64,000 nt of DNA from assembly GCA_944390485.1 (NCBI GenBank), contig CALXPQ010000002.1:202529-266528 (forward strand), in the 5' to 3' direction. Shown piece by piece: positions 51,829-62,525 of the stretch. The notes beneath the pieces are model-generated. The model was not told the DNA's origin. It made no database searches and saw only the letters and a list, made by a program, of their open reading frames with translations. This DNA is from Veillonellales bacterium. Lineage in GTDB: Bacteria; Bacillota; Negativicutes; Veillonellales; Dialisteraceae. Each line of letters begins with the position of its first letter. Within the stretch, counting starts at the first letter, position 1. Position numbers and translations under genes: made by a program.

Positions 51829-52754
51829 CGGCAGACATGACCAATTCCAATAAAGACTACCTCCGCAACGTCGACGGGGGCCTGCGGCGGGCCCATCTCT
51901 TCGATGAGATCGCCACCGCCACCTTCTACATCGTATCCGGCGCCTTCGTTCTCCTGCTGATCGCCTTCACGCTCTACGTCGTGTGGGGCGGCGTCCAGGC
52001 CATCAGCCCGGAAATCTTCTCCTTCTCCGAGACGGGGATCGGGAACCAGTTCTTCAATACCGTCTACCTCGTATTCCTTTCCCTCGTGATCTCCGTCCCG
52101 ATCGGCATCGCCGCCGGCGTCTACATGGCGGAGTACGCGCCGGAAGGCCGCGTGACGAACAGCCTGCGCATCGCCATCGAGACCCTGTCCTCGCTGCCGT
52201 CCATCGTCGTCGGCCTGTTCGGCTACCTCGTCTTCATCATCATGGTGAATACCCAGTGGAATCTTTTCTCCGGCGCGCTCGCCGTATCCATCCTGTCCCT
52301 GCCGCTCATCACCACCACGACCTATGACGCCTTCAAGGCGCTGCCCATCGGGTGGAAGCACGGGAGCCTGGCCCTCGGCGCGACGCACTGGGAGACCATC
52401 TGGCACGTCATGCTGCCGGCCTCCGTCGGCCCCATCATGACGGGCATCATCCTGGCCGCCGGCCGCGGATTCGGCGAAGCGGCCGCCCTGCTCTATACCG
52501 CCGGCATGAGCACCGACATCAACTGGAGCGTGTGGGACATCACCTCGCCGGTATGCCCGCTCAATCCGTTCCGTCCGGGCGAGACCCTGTCCCTCCAGGT
52601 ATGGGCGTCCCGCACCGAAGCGACCAGCGCCTCCGCGGGGGACGTCGCTGCGGCCGCTTCTGCCGTCCTCATGATCATGGTCCTTGTATTCAGCATCGGC
52701 GCGCGTCTTCTGAGCCGCCACTTAGCAAAGAAATCTGAAGGGGAGAATGCATAA
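51825..52754 (+). CDS. pstA: Phosphate ABC transporter permease PstA
   Basis: 309 residues. Six membrane segments; [19 protein letters not shown] and [19 protein letters not shown] (EAA loop), [15 protein letters not shown]. The N-terminus has a 25-residue polar extension. Overlaps pstC and pstB, so the channel genes are translationally coupled. Confidence 0.95.
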   Translation: MTADMTNSNKDYLRNVDGGLRRAHLFDEIATATFYIVSGAFVLLLIAFTLYVVWGGVQAISPEIFSFSETGIGNQFFNTVYLVFLSLVISVPIGIAAGVYMAEYAPEGRVTNSLRIAIETLSSLPSIVVGLFGYLVFIIMVNTQWNLFSGALAVSILSLPLITTTTYDAFKALPIGWKHGSLALGATHWETIWHVMLPASVGPIMTGIILAAGRGFGEAAALLYTAGMSTDINWSVWDITSPVCPLNPFRPGETLSLQVWASRTEATSASAGDVAAAASAVLMIMVLVFSIGARLLSRHLAKKSEGENA

Positions 52755-53563
52755 TGTATAACGACAGCGTCATCGGAGTGGCAGCCGCAGAAGCGGATAT
52801 GCCGATCCGTTCCAATCTCAGCTTTACCTGCAGCCACGTGAACCTCTACTACGGCAGCTTCCAGGCACTGAAAGACATCAATCTCAAGATCGAACGCAAT
52901 AAGATCACCGCGCTCATCGGACCGTCCGGCTGCGGCAAGTCCACCTTCCTGCGCACCCTGAACCGCATGAATGACCTCGTGCCGGGATGCCGCGTCGAAG
53001 GCGAGATCATGCTCGACGGCGTCGACGCCTACAAAGACGTGGACCCCATCGTCCTGCGCCGCCACGTAGGCATGGTCTTCCAGCAGCCGAACCCGTTCCC
53101 GAAGAGCATCTATGACAATGTCGCCTACGGCCCGCGCCTCAAAGGCATCACGAAGAAATCCGAACTCGACGAGATCGTCGAGACCAGCCTCCGCCAGGCG
53201 GCCATCTGGGACGAACTGAAAGACCGTCTCAAAAAATCCGCGCTCGGCCTCTCCGGCGGCCAGCAGCAGCGTCTCTGCATCGCCCGCGCGCTCGCGGTCA
53301 ATCCGGAAGTCCTCCTCATGGACGAAGCGACCTCCGCGCTCGACCCGATCTCCACGGCCCACATCGAAGACCTCGCTCTCGAACTAAAGAAGAAATACAC
53401 CGTCATCATGGTCACGCACAACATGCAGCAGGCGAAGCGCATCGCCGACCGCACGGCCTTCTTCTACCTCGGCGAAATGGTCGAATACGGCGACACCGAG
53501 CAGATCTTCGACCATCCGCAGGAAGAACGGACCATCCGCTACGTGTCCGGCAATTTCGGCTGA
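52754..53563 (+). CDS. pstB: Phosphate ABC transporter ATP-binding protein PstB
   Basis: 269 residues. Walker [10 protein letters not shown], signature [16 protein letters not shown], Walker [30 protein letters not shown] (PstB-specific Q-loop). The start overlaps the pstA stop by one base; GAAGGGGAG is upstream. Ends the pst operon; no phoU follows directly. Confidence 0.96.
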   Translation: MYNDSVIGVAAAEADMPIRSNLSFTCSHVNLYYGSFQALKDINLKIERNKITALIGPSGCGKSTFLRTLNRMNDLVPGCRVEGEIMLDGVDAYKDVDPIVLRRHVGMVFQQPNPFPKSIYDNVAYGPRLKGITKKSELDEIVETSLRQAAIWDELKDRLKKSALGLSGGQQQRLCIARALAVNPEVLLMDEATSALDPISTAHIEDLALELKKKYTVIMVTHNMQQAKRIADRTAFFYLGEMVEYGDTEQIFDHPQEERTIRYVSGNFG

Positions 53564-53627
53564 TCGGCTGATTTCCGAAGATCCGGAGCCCCGCTCCTCG
53601 CACCGGAAAGCGCATTTTCCGGAACGG

Positions 53628-53683
53628 ACAGCTGCCCGCTATGGACGTACAAAGGCGTACGCCGCAGCGGGCGGCTGTTTTCT
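53628..53683 (+). terminator. pst operon terminator
   Basis: ACAG and GCCCGCT pair with AGCGGGC and CTGT across a loop that contains a second GTAC palindrome, followed by TTTTCTT. Confidence 0.7.
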
Positions 53684-53731
53684 TATACGCCGCCGAAAAT
53701 GAGGAACAGATAAGACAGGCGTAAAATCGAT

Positions 53732-53759
53732 TTGACAAAAGGAAACCATCTAATATATA
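53732..53759 (+). promoter_or_regulatory. phoP promoter
   Basis: TTGACA (53732-53737), 16 bases, TATATA (53754-53759); a second TTATAT follows. Confidence 0.6.
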
Positions 53760-53819
53760 GTGTTATATCCGGGTGCGGCCCGGCGGCGCGGGAAGCGCCG
53801 GACGACAAAGGGGGATACT

Positions 53820-54503
53820 ATGCCGCTGATCTACTGTGTGGAAGACGATGAAAATATCCGCGAACTGGTGAGCTACGCCATGCGCGGGCAGGGGTACAAC
53901 GTGATCGGGTTCGGCTCGTCGGAAGAGCTCTACCGCGTCATCGAGCACAACAAGCCCGACCTCATCCTGCTGGACATCATGCTGCCCGGCAAGGACGGCC
54001 TCACCATATTGAAAGAACTCCGGGAGAATCCCGAGGACAAGAATATCCCCATCATCATGATGACCGCGAAAACCAGCGAATTCGACATCGTGCGCGGCCT
54101 CGACCTAGGCGCGGACGACTACGTGACCAAGCCCTTCGGCATCATGGAGCTCCTCTCCCGCATCCGCTCCGTCATGCGGCGCAGCCAGCGCGGCGTGGAG
54201 AAAGAATCCTCCACCCTCTCCTTCGGGAGCATCACCGTGGACTGCCGCCAGCACATCGTCACCGAGAACGGCAGGGAAGTGCAGCTCACCCTGAAAGAAT
54301 ACGAGCTCCTCTGCTACATGATCCTCAACAAAGGCATCGTCCTCTCCCGCGACCAGATCATGCAGGCCGTGTGGGGCTCCCCCTTCGAGATGGAGAGCCG
54401 CACCATCGACATGCACATCATGAGCCTCAGGCAGAAACTGGGCAGCGCCGGCTCACTCATCCGCACCGTCCGCGGCGTGGGCTACCGGCTCGGCGAAAAA
54501 TAA
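53820..54503 (+). CDS. phoP: OmpR-family response regulator PhoP
   Basis: 227 residues. Receiver domain 1-118 with acidic pocket D9/D10, phospho-acceptor D52 (LLDIMLPG), and TAKTSEFD plus YVTKPFGIMELL; then a winged-helix DNA-binding domain (about 135-225, ending TVRGVGYRL). Named PhoP/PhoB by its place between pstSCAB and a PhoR-like kinase. It would activate pst under phosphate limitation. ATG at 53820 after AAAGGGGG. Confidence 0.93.
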   Translation: MPLIYCVEDDENIRELVSYAMRGQGYNVIGFGSSEELYRVIEHNKPDLILLDIMLPGKDGLTILKELRENPEDKNIPIIMMTAKTSEFDIVRGLDLGADDYVTKPFGIMELLSRIRSVMRRSQRGVEKESSTLSFGSITVDCRQHIVTENGREVQLTLKEYELLCYMILNKGIVLSRDQIMQAVWGSPFEMESRTIDMHIMSLRQKLGSAGSLIRTVRGVGYRLGEK

Positions 54504-54536
54504 CACCATCTGTAAAGGAGTCGTGACCAACCAAGA

Positions 54537-56474
54537 ATGAGAGCGCAGATACACAAAAGCCTGCTTCTGACCGGCATCATCTCCGTGATAGTCTCCTTCC
54601 TCGTAGCAGGCATCCTCTACTATCAGGGCATCCAGGCGCGGGCCCTCCACGAGATCGTCCACCTCACCGAAGTCGCCGCCGACGGCCTCACCGGAGACCG
54701 CGACCGCGACGCCGCCTTCCTTGCCACCATCCGCAGCAAGAGCCAGCGGGAAATGCACATCTCCTGGTTCGACGCGGACGGGCGCGTCCTCTACGCGTCC
54801 CATCCCGAGGCGGACGGCGGCAGGGAGCAGCCCGAGATCCGCGAAGCCGAAGAGACCGGAGAAGGCTACGCCGTGCGGAAGAATCCGAAAGGCGAGCCCA
54901 TGAGCTACTCCGCCCAGAAAGCCGCCGACGGCAGCATCCTCCGCATCGCCGTGCCGAGGAGCGCCCCCGCGGGCATCCTCACCCCGCTCCTGCCGGAGAT
55001 CCTGCTCTTCCTCTGCGTCTTCGCCGTGGGGTGCTTCGCCGCCTCCCAGAAAGAGACCGAGTACGTCCTCCGGCCCCTGCGCCAGCTCGAAGGCCTCATC
55101 TCCGACATCATGGAAGGCGCTCCCGAGCGGCCCATCCCCGGCGGCTACAAGGAACTCCAGCCTCTCGTCAATAAAGTGCGCGAACAGAAAAAAGAACTCC
55201 AGAACTCCATGGAAGACCTGGAAGAAGAGCGGAACACCGTGCGCACCGTCATCGACACCATCACCGACGGCATCCTCCTCCTGAACGACCGGCAGGAAAT
55301 CATCGACTACAACCGGCAGACCAAGCGCATCTTCCGGAGCTCCGACGACATCCGCTTCCGCAAAGTGGCCGTCCTCTACCACGACGCTGACTGGCTCCGC
55401 GCCATCCAGCTCTCCTACGAGAACGAGCCCGGCCGCCGGAACGAATACACCATGACCCTCGCCGGCCGGCCCTACCGGGCGTGCATGGCCCGCATCGAGC
55501 TCGCCGACGAGACCATCGGCCTCCTCATCGTCCTCCACGACCTCACCGCCACCTACGCGGCCGAAAAGATGCGCCGCGAATTCTCCGCGAACGTCTCCCA
55601 CGAACTGAAGACCCCGCTCACCTCCATCAGCGGCTTCGCGGAAATGATCGCCGGCGGCATGTACCAGAACGAAGCGGATGTGAAACTCTTCGGCAGCCGC
55701 ATCTACGAAGAATCCCGGCGGATGATGGCCCTCATCGAGACCATCATGCACCTCTCGAAGATCGAAGAAAGCCAGACCACCATCACCTGGAAAGCCGTCG
55801 ACATGGGACAGGCCGCCCGCTACGCCGCGGACCTCATCGAGCCGCAGGCCGCCGCCCGGCACGTCACCATCCACGTGGACGCCGAGCCCCTCTACGTCTA
55901 CGGCAACCCCTCCCTCCTGACCGAGCTCGTCATGAACTGCGTGGACAACGCCGTCAAATACAACAAAGAAGGCGGCGAAGTCACCGTCTCCGTCCGGCCC
56001 GAAGGCGACGACAAAATGCGCCTCACCGTCACCGATACCGGCATCGGCATCCCGAAAGAAAAACAGGGCCGCGTCTTCGAGCGCTTCTACCGCGCCGACG
56101 AGAGCCGCAACAAATCCACCGGCGGCAGCGGCCTCGGCCTCGCCATCTGCAAGCACATCGTCACCCAGCACCACGGCACCATCGAGATCGCCAGCGTCGA
56201 AGGCGAAGGCACCACCATCCAGGCCATCCTGCCCCGCATGAGCGACGCCGACGTGGAAAAAGAAGAAGCCGCCGCCAATACCGCCGAACTCGAAGCCGCC
56301 AAAGCCGAATCCGGCCAGCTCGACCCGCCCCCGGCCGTCCTGCCCGAAGCGGAAGCCGAAGCCCATCCGGCCAAAGCCAAGAAAAACGGCGCGAAAGACA
56401 AAAAGGACAAGAAAGACAAAAAAGACAAGAAAGACAAGAAATCCCAGAAAGATGACAAAGGCAAGAAAAAATAA
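54537..56474 (+). CDS. phoR: PhoR-like sensor histidine kinase with Lys/Asp-rich tail
   Basis: 645 residues. Membrane segment (about 9-29), external region, second membrane segment (about 146-164), a HAMP-like stretch, PAS-like domain (about 235-335, IDTITDGILLLNDRQEIIDYN), then the kinase core: H355 in FSANVSHELKTPLTS, N-box NCVDNAVKY, G1 VTDTGIGIPK, G2 GGSGLGLAICKHI. The kinase ends near residue 577. The remaining 65 or so residues are an Ala/Glu/Pro-rich linker and a highly basic end made of KKDKKDK repeats; PhoR proteins normally stop after the kinase domain. 33 bases after phoP. Confidence 0.92.
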   Translation: MRAQIHKSLLLTGIISVIVSFLVAGILYYQGIQARALHEIVHLTEVAADGLTGDRDRDAAFLATIRSKSQREMHISWFDADGRVLYASHPEADGGREQPEIREAEETGEGYAVRKNPKGEPMSYSAQKAADGSILRIAVPRSAPAGILTPLLPEILLFLCVFAVGCFAASQKETEYVLRPLRQLEGLISDIMEGAPERPIPGGYKELQPLVNKVREQKKELQNSMEDLEEERNTVRTVIDTITDGILLLNDRQEIIDYNRQTKRIFRSSDDIRFRKVAVLYHDADWLRAIQLSYENEPGRRNEYTMTLAGRPYRACMARIELADETIGLLIVLHDLTATYAAEKMRREFSANVSHELKTPLTSISGFAEMIAGGMYQNEADVKLFGSRIYEESRRMMALIETIMHLSKIEESQTTITWKAVDMGQAARYAADLIEPQAAARHVTIHVDAEPLYVYGNPSLLTELVMNCVDNAVKYNKEGGEVTVSVRPEGDDKMRLTVTDTGIGIPKEKQGRVFERFYRADESRNKSTGGSGLGLAICKHIVTQHHGTIEIASVEGEGTTIQAILPRMSDADVEKEEAAANTAELEAAKAESGQLDPPPAVLPEAEAEAHPAKAKKNGAKDKKDKKDKKDKKDKKSQKDDKGKKK

Positions 56475-56477
56475 AAA

Positions 56478-56502
56478 AAGCTCCCGCAAGGGAGCTTTTT
56501 TT
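56478..56502 (+). terminator. phoPR terminator
   Basis: AGCTCCC/GGGAGCT with GCAA loop, then seven T, right after the phoR stop. Confidence 0.9.
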
Positions 56503-56650
56503 ATGTCCCTGACCGAAAGAGGAACAAAATAGGAAGCACGGCTTTTTTTGTGCCCGTTTCTTGGCAGGCGACAAGATATTGGAAATCCGAGGCATCGGCA
56601 GAGCCAGGCGGCGTTGCGGCCGGCGGAGAGAGCCTTGTATTTTTCAATAA

Positions 56651-56679
56651 AAATGGACCCGTGAGGGTCCGTTTTCGTT
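56651..56679. terminator. Terminator of arsR gene (both directions)
   Basis: GGACCC/GGGTCC with a GTGA loop; A-run on one side and GTTTTCGTTT on the other, adjoining the arsR stop. The stretch 56503-56650 holds no recognisable element. Confidence 0.75.
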
Positions 56680-57042
56680 TCAGATGTCCGGGCAGGCGAT
56701 CTGCATGAGGGATTCGATCATGTGGTGGAGGAGGCGGGCCTGCTCGGTCGCGGCGGCGCGGTAGTAGACTTCCTTGCCTTCGCGGCGGCTGACGATGAGG
56801 CCGCCCGCTTTGAGCTGTTTCAGGTGATGCGACACGGCGGGGCTGCTCATGTCCATCATGGAGGAGAGGTTGATGACGCATTCTTCTCCGTGGCAGAGCA
56901 GCCAGAAGATGCGGAGACGGCTTCCGTCTCCGAGCTGCTTGAAAATATCCGCCACGGTCTGGAAATGAGAGACCGGCGGCATATGGGCGAGTTCGTGTTC
57001 GATGGGCTGGCCGTGATCGTGCGGCAGCTGGATATCCGGCAT
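56680..57042 (-). CDS. ArsR/SmtB family metalloregulator
   Basis: 120 residues. Winged-helix core: DGSRLRIFWLL, the recognition part SSPAVSHHLKQLKAGG and wing SRREGKEVYYR. Metal candidates: C50 and C55 near the usual ELCVCDL site (here EECVINL, so one Cys of that site is missing), a His-rich N-terminus (H8, H10, H16, H20, H26) and H106-H107 in the last helix. This pattern suggests a Zn/Cd-type sensor rather than the arsenic type, but it is not decisive. It lies downstream of csoR after a terminator and may regulate the Zn/Cd-type ATPase genes at 60263-62477. Confidence 0.85.
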   Translation of the reverse strand: MPDIQLPHDHGQPIEHELAHMPPVSHFQTVADIFKQLGDGSRLRIFWLLCHGEECVINLSSMMDMSSPAVSHHLKQLKAGGLIVSRREGKEVYYRAAATEQARLLHHMIESLMQIACPDI

Positions 57043-57093
57043 AGAGGTCCCTCCTTATCTATATTTATCTATTCTAACATACGGCGCCGGGAT

Positions 57094-57124
57094 AGGAAAA
57101 GAGACCGCCCGTGGGACGGTCCCT
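57094..57124 (-). terminator. copA-csoR terminator
   Basis: Minus strand AGGGACCG/CGGTCTCT (one G-U) with T-rich tail TTTTCC, between csoR and arsR. Confidence 0.6.
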
Positions 57125-57127
57125 CTG

Positions 57128-57400
57128 TCAGGAATCGATGTCCGCCAGCCGCTCCAGCAGGCGGAGCGCTTCTTCCAGCTTGGGATTGGGCTCGTCGGAC
57201 TGGAGCCCTTCACGCACGCAGCCCCGGATGTGAGCGCGGAGGATCTCCCGGTTCGCCCGGCGGATGATGGCTTCCGCCGCCATGAGCTGGTTCGAGATAT
57301 CTACGCAGTACCGGTCCTCGTCGATCATGCGGAGCACCCCGTCGAGCTGGCCGCGGGCGATGCGGATGGAGCGGGCGATGCGTTCGTGGTCAGCCTTCAT
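57128..57400 (-). CDS. csoR: CsoR family copper-sensing repressor
   Basis: 90 residues, all-helical DUF156 fold. The Cu(I) ligand set C-H-C is complete: C32 (RYCVDI), H57 and C61 (RAHIRGC). This identifies a copper sensor rather than RcnR or FrmR. Its start overlaps the end of copA by 11 bases, so it is in the copA transcript, giving self-limiting control; a matching operator stands upstream of copA (60001-60019). Confidence 0.93.
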   Translation of the reverse strand: MKADHERIARSIRIARGQLDGVLRMIDEDRYCVDISNQLMAAEAIIRRANREILRAHIRGCVREGLQSDEPNPKLEEALRLLERLADIDS

Positions 57401-57608
57401 CGCGGATGGCCGTGACGGTGTAGCCGGCGCCTTCCACAGCGGCGCAGAGCGCGTCGTCGGTGACGCTTTCCTCAGCGGAGAGGACCGCTTCTTTGGCTTC
57501 GAGGCTCACTGCGACGTCAGAGACGCCGGGGACGGCGGCGAGCGCGTTTGTGACGTGCTGTACGCAGTGCTGGCACATCATGCCTTCGACAGATACGATT
57601 TTTTTCAT
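57390..57608 (-). CDS. copZ: Putative CopZ chaperone made by internal initiation in copA
   Basis: Within the copA frame, the minus strand has AAAGGAGG, 7 bases, then ATG (57608), in the same frame as copA. The resulting 72 residues form a complete HMA copper chaperone: [19 protein letters not shown] with the CxxC pair C12/C15, and [18 protein letters not shown] perfect Shine-Dalgarno inside a coding frame is unlikely by chance, and the Ala/Pro-rich linker before it looks like fused intergenic sequence. I infer that both the full CopA-CopZ fusion and free CopZ may be made. Confidence 0.6.
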   Translation of the reverse strand: MKKIVSVEGMMCQHCVQHVTNALAAVPGVSDVAVSLEAKEAVLSAEESVTDDALCAAVEGAGYTVTAIRDEG

Positions 57609-59975
57609 GGTAGTTCCTCCTTTGGAAACTGGTTCGGAATGGGTGTCGGCCGGCGCGTCCGGAGCTGCCGGGGCCGCCGGAGCGGGGGAGGCAGGCTGCG
57701 CTTTCGCGGCGGATGTGAAATCCGGATGGAAGAAGCGCAGGCGGAGCGCGTTCGACACGACGAATACGGAGCTGAAGCTCATGGCCAGCGCGGCGATCAT
57801 GGGGTTCAGCAAAAGCCCGAAGGCTTCGTAGAGGCAGCCCGCGGCGATGGGGATGCCCAGAGCGTTGTAGAAGAACGCCCAGAACAGGTTCTGCTTGATA
57901 TTGCGGATGACCGCGCGGGAGAGTTCCACCGCGCCCGCCGCGTCGAGCAGGTCGCTCCGCATGAGGACGATGTCCGCCGATTCCAGGGCGACGTCTGTGC
58001 CCGCGCCGATGGCGATGCCCACATCCGCCCGGGCGAGGGCTGGCGCGTCGTTGATGCCGTCGCCCACCATGGCCGCTTTCCGGCCGCTCTCCTGGATGCG
58101 GCGGATTTCGCGTTCTTTGTCCTGAGGGAGCACGTCCGCGATGACCCGGTCTGCGCCGACCTGCCGGCCGATGGCTTCCGCGGTGGCTTTCCGGTCGCCC
58201 GTGAGGAGCACCACGTCCATGCCGAGACGGTGGAAGGCGTCCACAGCGTCTTTGCTCGTGGGCTTCACTTCATCCGCGCAGGCGATGAGGCCGAGGAGCT
58301 TTCCGCCGGCCGCAAAGAAGAGGGGCGTCTTCCCTTCGCCGGCGAGGCGCGCTTCTTCATCCGCCAGCGCCGCGCCGCCGATGGAAAAGGCGTCCATCAT
58401 GGCGCGGTTCCCGCCGAGGCATTCTTTGCCGCCGATGACGCCGCGGATGCCCTGCCCGGGGATTTCCTCGAAATCCTCCACCGGGGCGGGAGAGACTGCC
58501 CGTGCGGCGGCCGCTTCTTTCACGGCCGCGGCGAGGGGATGGGACGAGAGCGCTTCTAGCGAGGCGGCCGCAGTGAGGAGCTCGGTTTCGGAGACGCCGT
58601 CCGCGCAGAGGATGTCCGACGCGGCCGGCCGGCCGCGGGTGACGGTGCCCGTCTTGTCCAGCACTACGGTCTGCACGGCGCACGCGGTCTCGAGCGCTTC
58701 CGCGGACTTGATGAGGATGCCGTGCCGCGCGCCGAGGCCGGTGCCTACCATGATGGCCGTAGGCGTGGCGAGGCCGAGCGCGCACGGGCAGGACACGACG
58801 AGCACGGACACCGCCGCGGTGAGGGCAAATTCAAAGTCTGCCCCCAGCAGGAGCCACACCGCGCCCGCGAGGACGGCGATGGCGATGACCGCCGGGACGA
58901 AGACGCCCGCCACCCGGTCCGCGAGCTTTGCGATGGGGGCTTTCGAGCTGGTCGCTTCATCTACAAGGCGGATGATCTGGGCGAGTGCGGTGTCGCTCCC
59001 TACCTTGTCGGCACGCATCTGGAAATAGCCGGAACGGTTCACCGTCGCGCCGATGACCGTGTCGCCGGGCTGCTTGGAAACGGGCAGGCTCTCGCCGGTG
59101 ACGGCGGATTCATCGACCGAGGCCGCGCCGGACAGGACCGTGCCGTCCGCCGGGATGGATTCGCCGGACCGGACGATGATCGTGTCGCCCGCGGCGAGCT
59201 GGTCTGCGGGGATGACGGTCTCTTTTCCGTTCCGGAGGACGGTGGCTGTCTTCGGCGCGAGATCGAGCAGGGCCGTCACCGCTTCAGACGTGCGCCCTTT
59301 GGCGCGGGCTTCGAAGAATTTTCCCAGCGTGATGAGTGTGAGGATGGTGCCGGCCCCGTCGAAGTAGAGGCGCTCCGAGAAGACGGACGCCGCGGCGGCG
59401 TCGCCCGCGCCGAGCGCAAAGGCGATGCGGTACAGGGCGTATACGCTGTACAGCGTGGACGCGCCTGCGCCGAGCGCGACGAGAGAGTCCATGTTCGGCG
59501 AGCCGTGGAGGAGCGTCTTCCCGCCCTGCCGGAAGTATTTTTCATTCAGGAAAAGAATGGGCACCAGCAGCAGGAACTGGGTGAGCGCATACACCATGGC
59601 GTGCGCGCCGCCGAGGAAAGCGTCGGGCAGCGGCCAGCCCAGCATGCGCCCCATGGCGAGATAAAAGAGCGGCACCGCAAAGAGGAAAGACCCCAGGACG
59701 CGCCGCTTCATGGCGCGGTACTCGGCCTGCGCCCGCTCCGCCGGGGTGGGTCCGCCCGCCTTCGCGCCGCGGAGCGCTGCGCCGTACCCCGCATCCGTCA
59801 CGGCCTGAATGATGCGACCGCTCGTGAGCTGCGCCGGATCATAGGTGACGGTCATGCTGTTCTTCAGCAGATTGACCGAGACTTCCTGCGTGCCGGCGAG
59901 CGCGGAGACGCTCTTCTCCACGCGGGCCGAACAGGCGGCGCAGGTCATGCCTGTGATATCATATGTCTCTTTCAT
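57390..59975 (-). CDS. copA: Copper-translocating P-type ATPase with N- and C-terminal HMA domains
   Basis: 861 residues from ATG 59975 (AAGGAGG 8 bases upstream). Exports Cu(I). Order: HMA domain ([17 protein letters not shown]12/C15), eight membrane segments, TGES phosphatase motif ([12 protein letters not shown]), membrane CPC ([14 protein letters not shown]), phosphorylation site DKTGT, SHPLA in the nucleotide domain, and [10 protein letters not shown] hinge. After the last membrane segment there is an Ala/Pro-rich linker and a second HMA domain (GMMCQHC), normally a separate CopZ. That C-terminal extension, with its internal ribosome site, is unusual. First gene of copA-csoR. Confidence 0.96.
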   Translation of the reverse strand: MKETYDITGMTCAACSARVEKSVSALAGTQEVSVNLLKNSMTVTYDPAQLTSGRIIQAVTDAGYGAALRGAKAGGPTPAERAQAEYRAMKRRVLGSFLFAVPLFYLAMGRMLGWPLPDAFLGGAHAMVYALTQFLLLVPILFLNEKYFRQGGKTLLHGSPNMDSLVALGAGASTLYSVYALYRIAFALGAGDAAAASVFSERLYFDGAGTILTLITLGKFFEARAKGRTSEAVTALLDLAPKTATVLRNGKETVIPADQLAAGDTIIVRSGESIPADGTVLSGAASVDESAVTGESLPVSKQPGDTVIGATVNRSGYFQMRADKVGSDTALAQIIRLVDEATSSKAPIAKLADRVAGVFVPAVIAIAVLAGAVWLLLGADFEFALTAAVSVLVVSCPCALGLATPTAIMVGTGLGARHGILIKSAEALETACAVQTVVLDKTGTVTRGRPAASDILCADGVSETELLTAAASLEALSSHPLAAAVKEAAAARAVSPAPVEDFEEIPGQGIRGVIGGKECLGGNRAMMDAFSIGGAALADEEARLAGEGKTPLFFAAGGKLLGLIACADEVKPTSKDAVDAFHRLGMDVVLLTGDRKATAEAIGRQVGADRVIADVLPQDKEREIRRIQESGRKAAMVGDGINDAPALARADVGIAIGAGTDVALESADIVLMRSDLLDAAGAVELSRAVIRNIKQNLFWAFFYNALGIPIAAGCLYEAFGLLLNPMIAALAMSFSSVFVVSNALRLRFFHPDFTSAAKAQPASPAPAAPAAPDAPADTHSEPVSKGGTTMKKIVSVEGMMCQHCVQHVTNALAAVPGVSDVAVSLEAKEAVLSAEESVTDDALCAAVEGAGYTVTAIRDEG

Positions 59976-60000
59976 GGAAGAAACCTCCTTCATACAGACC

Positions 60001-60019
60001 ATACACCCCTATGGGGTAT
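60001..60019. promoter_or_regulatory. CsoR operator
   Basis: ATACACCCCTATGGGGTAT: the CCCCTATGGGG dyad with TA-rich flanks matches the known CsoR operator pattern TACCC-N-GGGTA. It lies about 7 bases after the expected copA start site, a position fit for repression. Confidence 0.75.
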
Positions 60020-60033
60020 CTGCCTGCACCCTC

Positions 60034-60062
60034 AGTATAGCGCCGTAGCGGCCGGATGTCTA
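60034..60062 (-). promoter_or_regulatory. copA promoter
   Basis: Minus strand TAGACA (60062-60057), 17 bases, TATACT (60039-60034). Confidence 0.6.
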
Positions 60063-60116
60063 CCCCGCCAAAAGTTGGAGAAGCGCGGCTCCACCGGACC
60101 TATAAAGAGAGAAAAT

Positions 60117-60166
60117 ATAAAATTTTCGTACACAGAGAAATATTTTTCAGTGTAACTAAATTTTAT
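60117..60166. repeat. AT-rich interrupted inverted repeat
   Basis: ATAAAATTT plus TACAC (60117-60133) pair with GTGTA plus AAATTTTAT (60150-60166), enclosing 16 bases. It stands between the copA promoter and the HMA-zntA promoter and belongs to neither; it could be an operator, a hairpin or a small transcript. Confidence 0.5.
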
Positions 60167-60177
60167 CATAAAAGGGC

Positions 60178-60205
60178 TTGACTTCGCACGCAGATGTGGT
60201 ATGAT
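60178..60205 (+). promoter_or_regulatory. Promoter of the HMA-ATPase operon
   Basis: TTGACT (60178-60183), 16 bases, TATGAT (60200-60205). The palindrome at 60220-60237 would lie just after the start site. Confidence 0.6.
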
Positions 60206-60219
60206 ACATACAACAGTTA

Positions 60220-60237
60220 AATGATTACTTAATCATT
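60220..60237. promoter_or_regulatory. Palindromic operator, probably for an ArsR-type regulator
   Basis: AATGATTACTTAATCATT is a perfect 8-2-8 inverted repeat at about +8, like SmtB/CzrA/CadC operators in length and AT content. A related one occurs at 60548-60569. Confidence 0.6.
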
Positions 60238-60262
60238 AATGCGAAAGAGAGGAGAATTTCTC

Positions 60263-60481
60263 ATGAAAAAATCGTACAAAATCGACGTGGACTGCGCGAA
60301 CTGCGCCAACAAAATGGAAGATGCAGCCAACCATACCGCAGGCGTAAAGAACGCGGTGGTGAATTTCATGATGCTGAAGATGAACGTGGAATTCGAAGAC
60401 GGCGCAGACCCGAAGACGGTCATGCAGGAAGTCCGCAGGAACTGCAAGAAAGTCGAAGACGACTGCGAGATCTACTGCTGA
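60263..60481 (+). CDS. Stand-alone heavy-metal-associated (HMA) protein
   Basis: 72 residues from ATG 60263 (GAGAGGAG upstream). Ferredoxin-like HMA domain with the CxxC site at C11/C14 (DVDCANCANKME), as in ZntA/CadA N-terminal domains (DCANC) rather than copper chaperones (MTCxxC). Extra cysteines C61, C68 and C72 at the end may add ligands. It precedes an ATPase that lacks an HMA domain; together they equal a normal ZntA, so this is a split metal-binding domain or a dedicated chaperone. Confidence 0.88.
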   Translation: MKKSYKIDVDCANCANKMEDAANHTAGVKNAVVNFMMLKMNVEFEDGADPKTVMQEVRRNCKKVEDDCEIYC

Positions 60482-60495
60482 GAGAAGCGATGCGG

Positions 60496-60519
60496 AGCGC
60501 CGGCGCGTCCGGTGCTTTT
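60496..60519 (+). terminator. Leaky terminator between HMA and ATPase genes
   Basis: AGCGCCGG/CCGGTGCT with 5-base loop, then TTTTGC. Short T-run suggests partial termination, which would give more chaperone than ATPase. Confidence 0.5.
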
Positions 60520-60547
60520 GCATTCCCTCATAATAAAAGAAATAAGC

Positions 60548-60569
60548 AATTGTTTAATATTTAACGATT
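60548..60569. promoter_or_regulatory. Second palindrome ahead of the Zn/Cd-type ATPase
   Basis: AATTGTTTAA-TA-TTTAACGATT is a 10-2-10 inverted repeat with eight of ten matches. Its right half (TAACGATT) is related to TAATCATT at 60220-60237, so the same repressor may bind both. Confidence 0.45.
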
Positions 60570-60590
60570 CTCCGAAGGAAGGGGAAGGGC

Positions 60591-62477
<1,887 letters not shown>

Positions 62478-62483
62478 AAAGGC

Positions 62484-62521
62484 AATCAAAAACACTCTCC
62501 GCAGGGAGAGTGTTTTTGATT
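62484..62521. terminator. Strong bidirectional terminator
   Basis: A perfect 17-bp stem, from AATCAAAAACACTCTCC (62484-62500) with GCAG loop, whose A-rich and T-rich sides end transcripts from both directions (zntA and the minus-strand secreted protein). Confidence 0.92.
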
Positions 62522-62525
62522 GGGC

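Noticed and set aside
54453..56489. 678-codon minus-strand Gly/Phe/Asp-rich frame over phoR
   Set aside because: Antisense of phoR; the poly-hydrophobic start is the antisense of the Lys/Asp tail.
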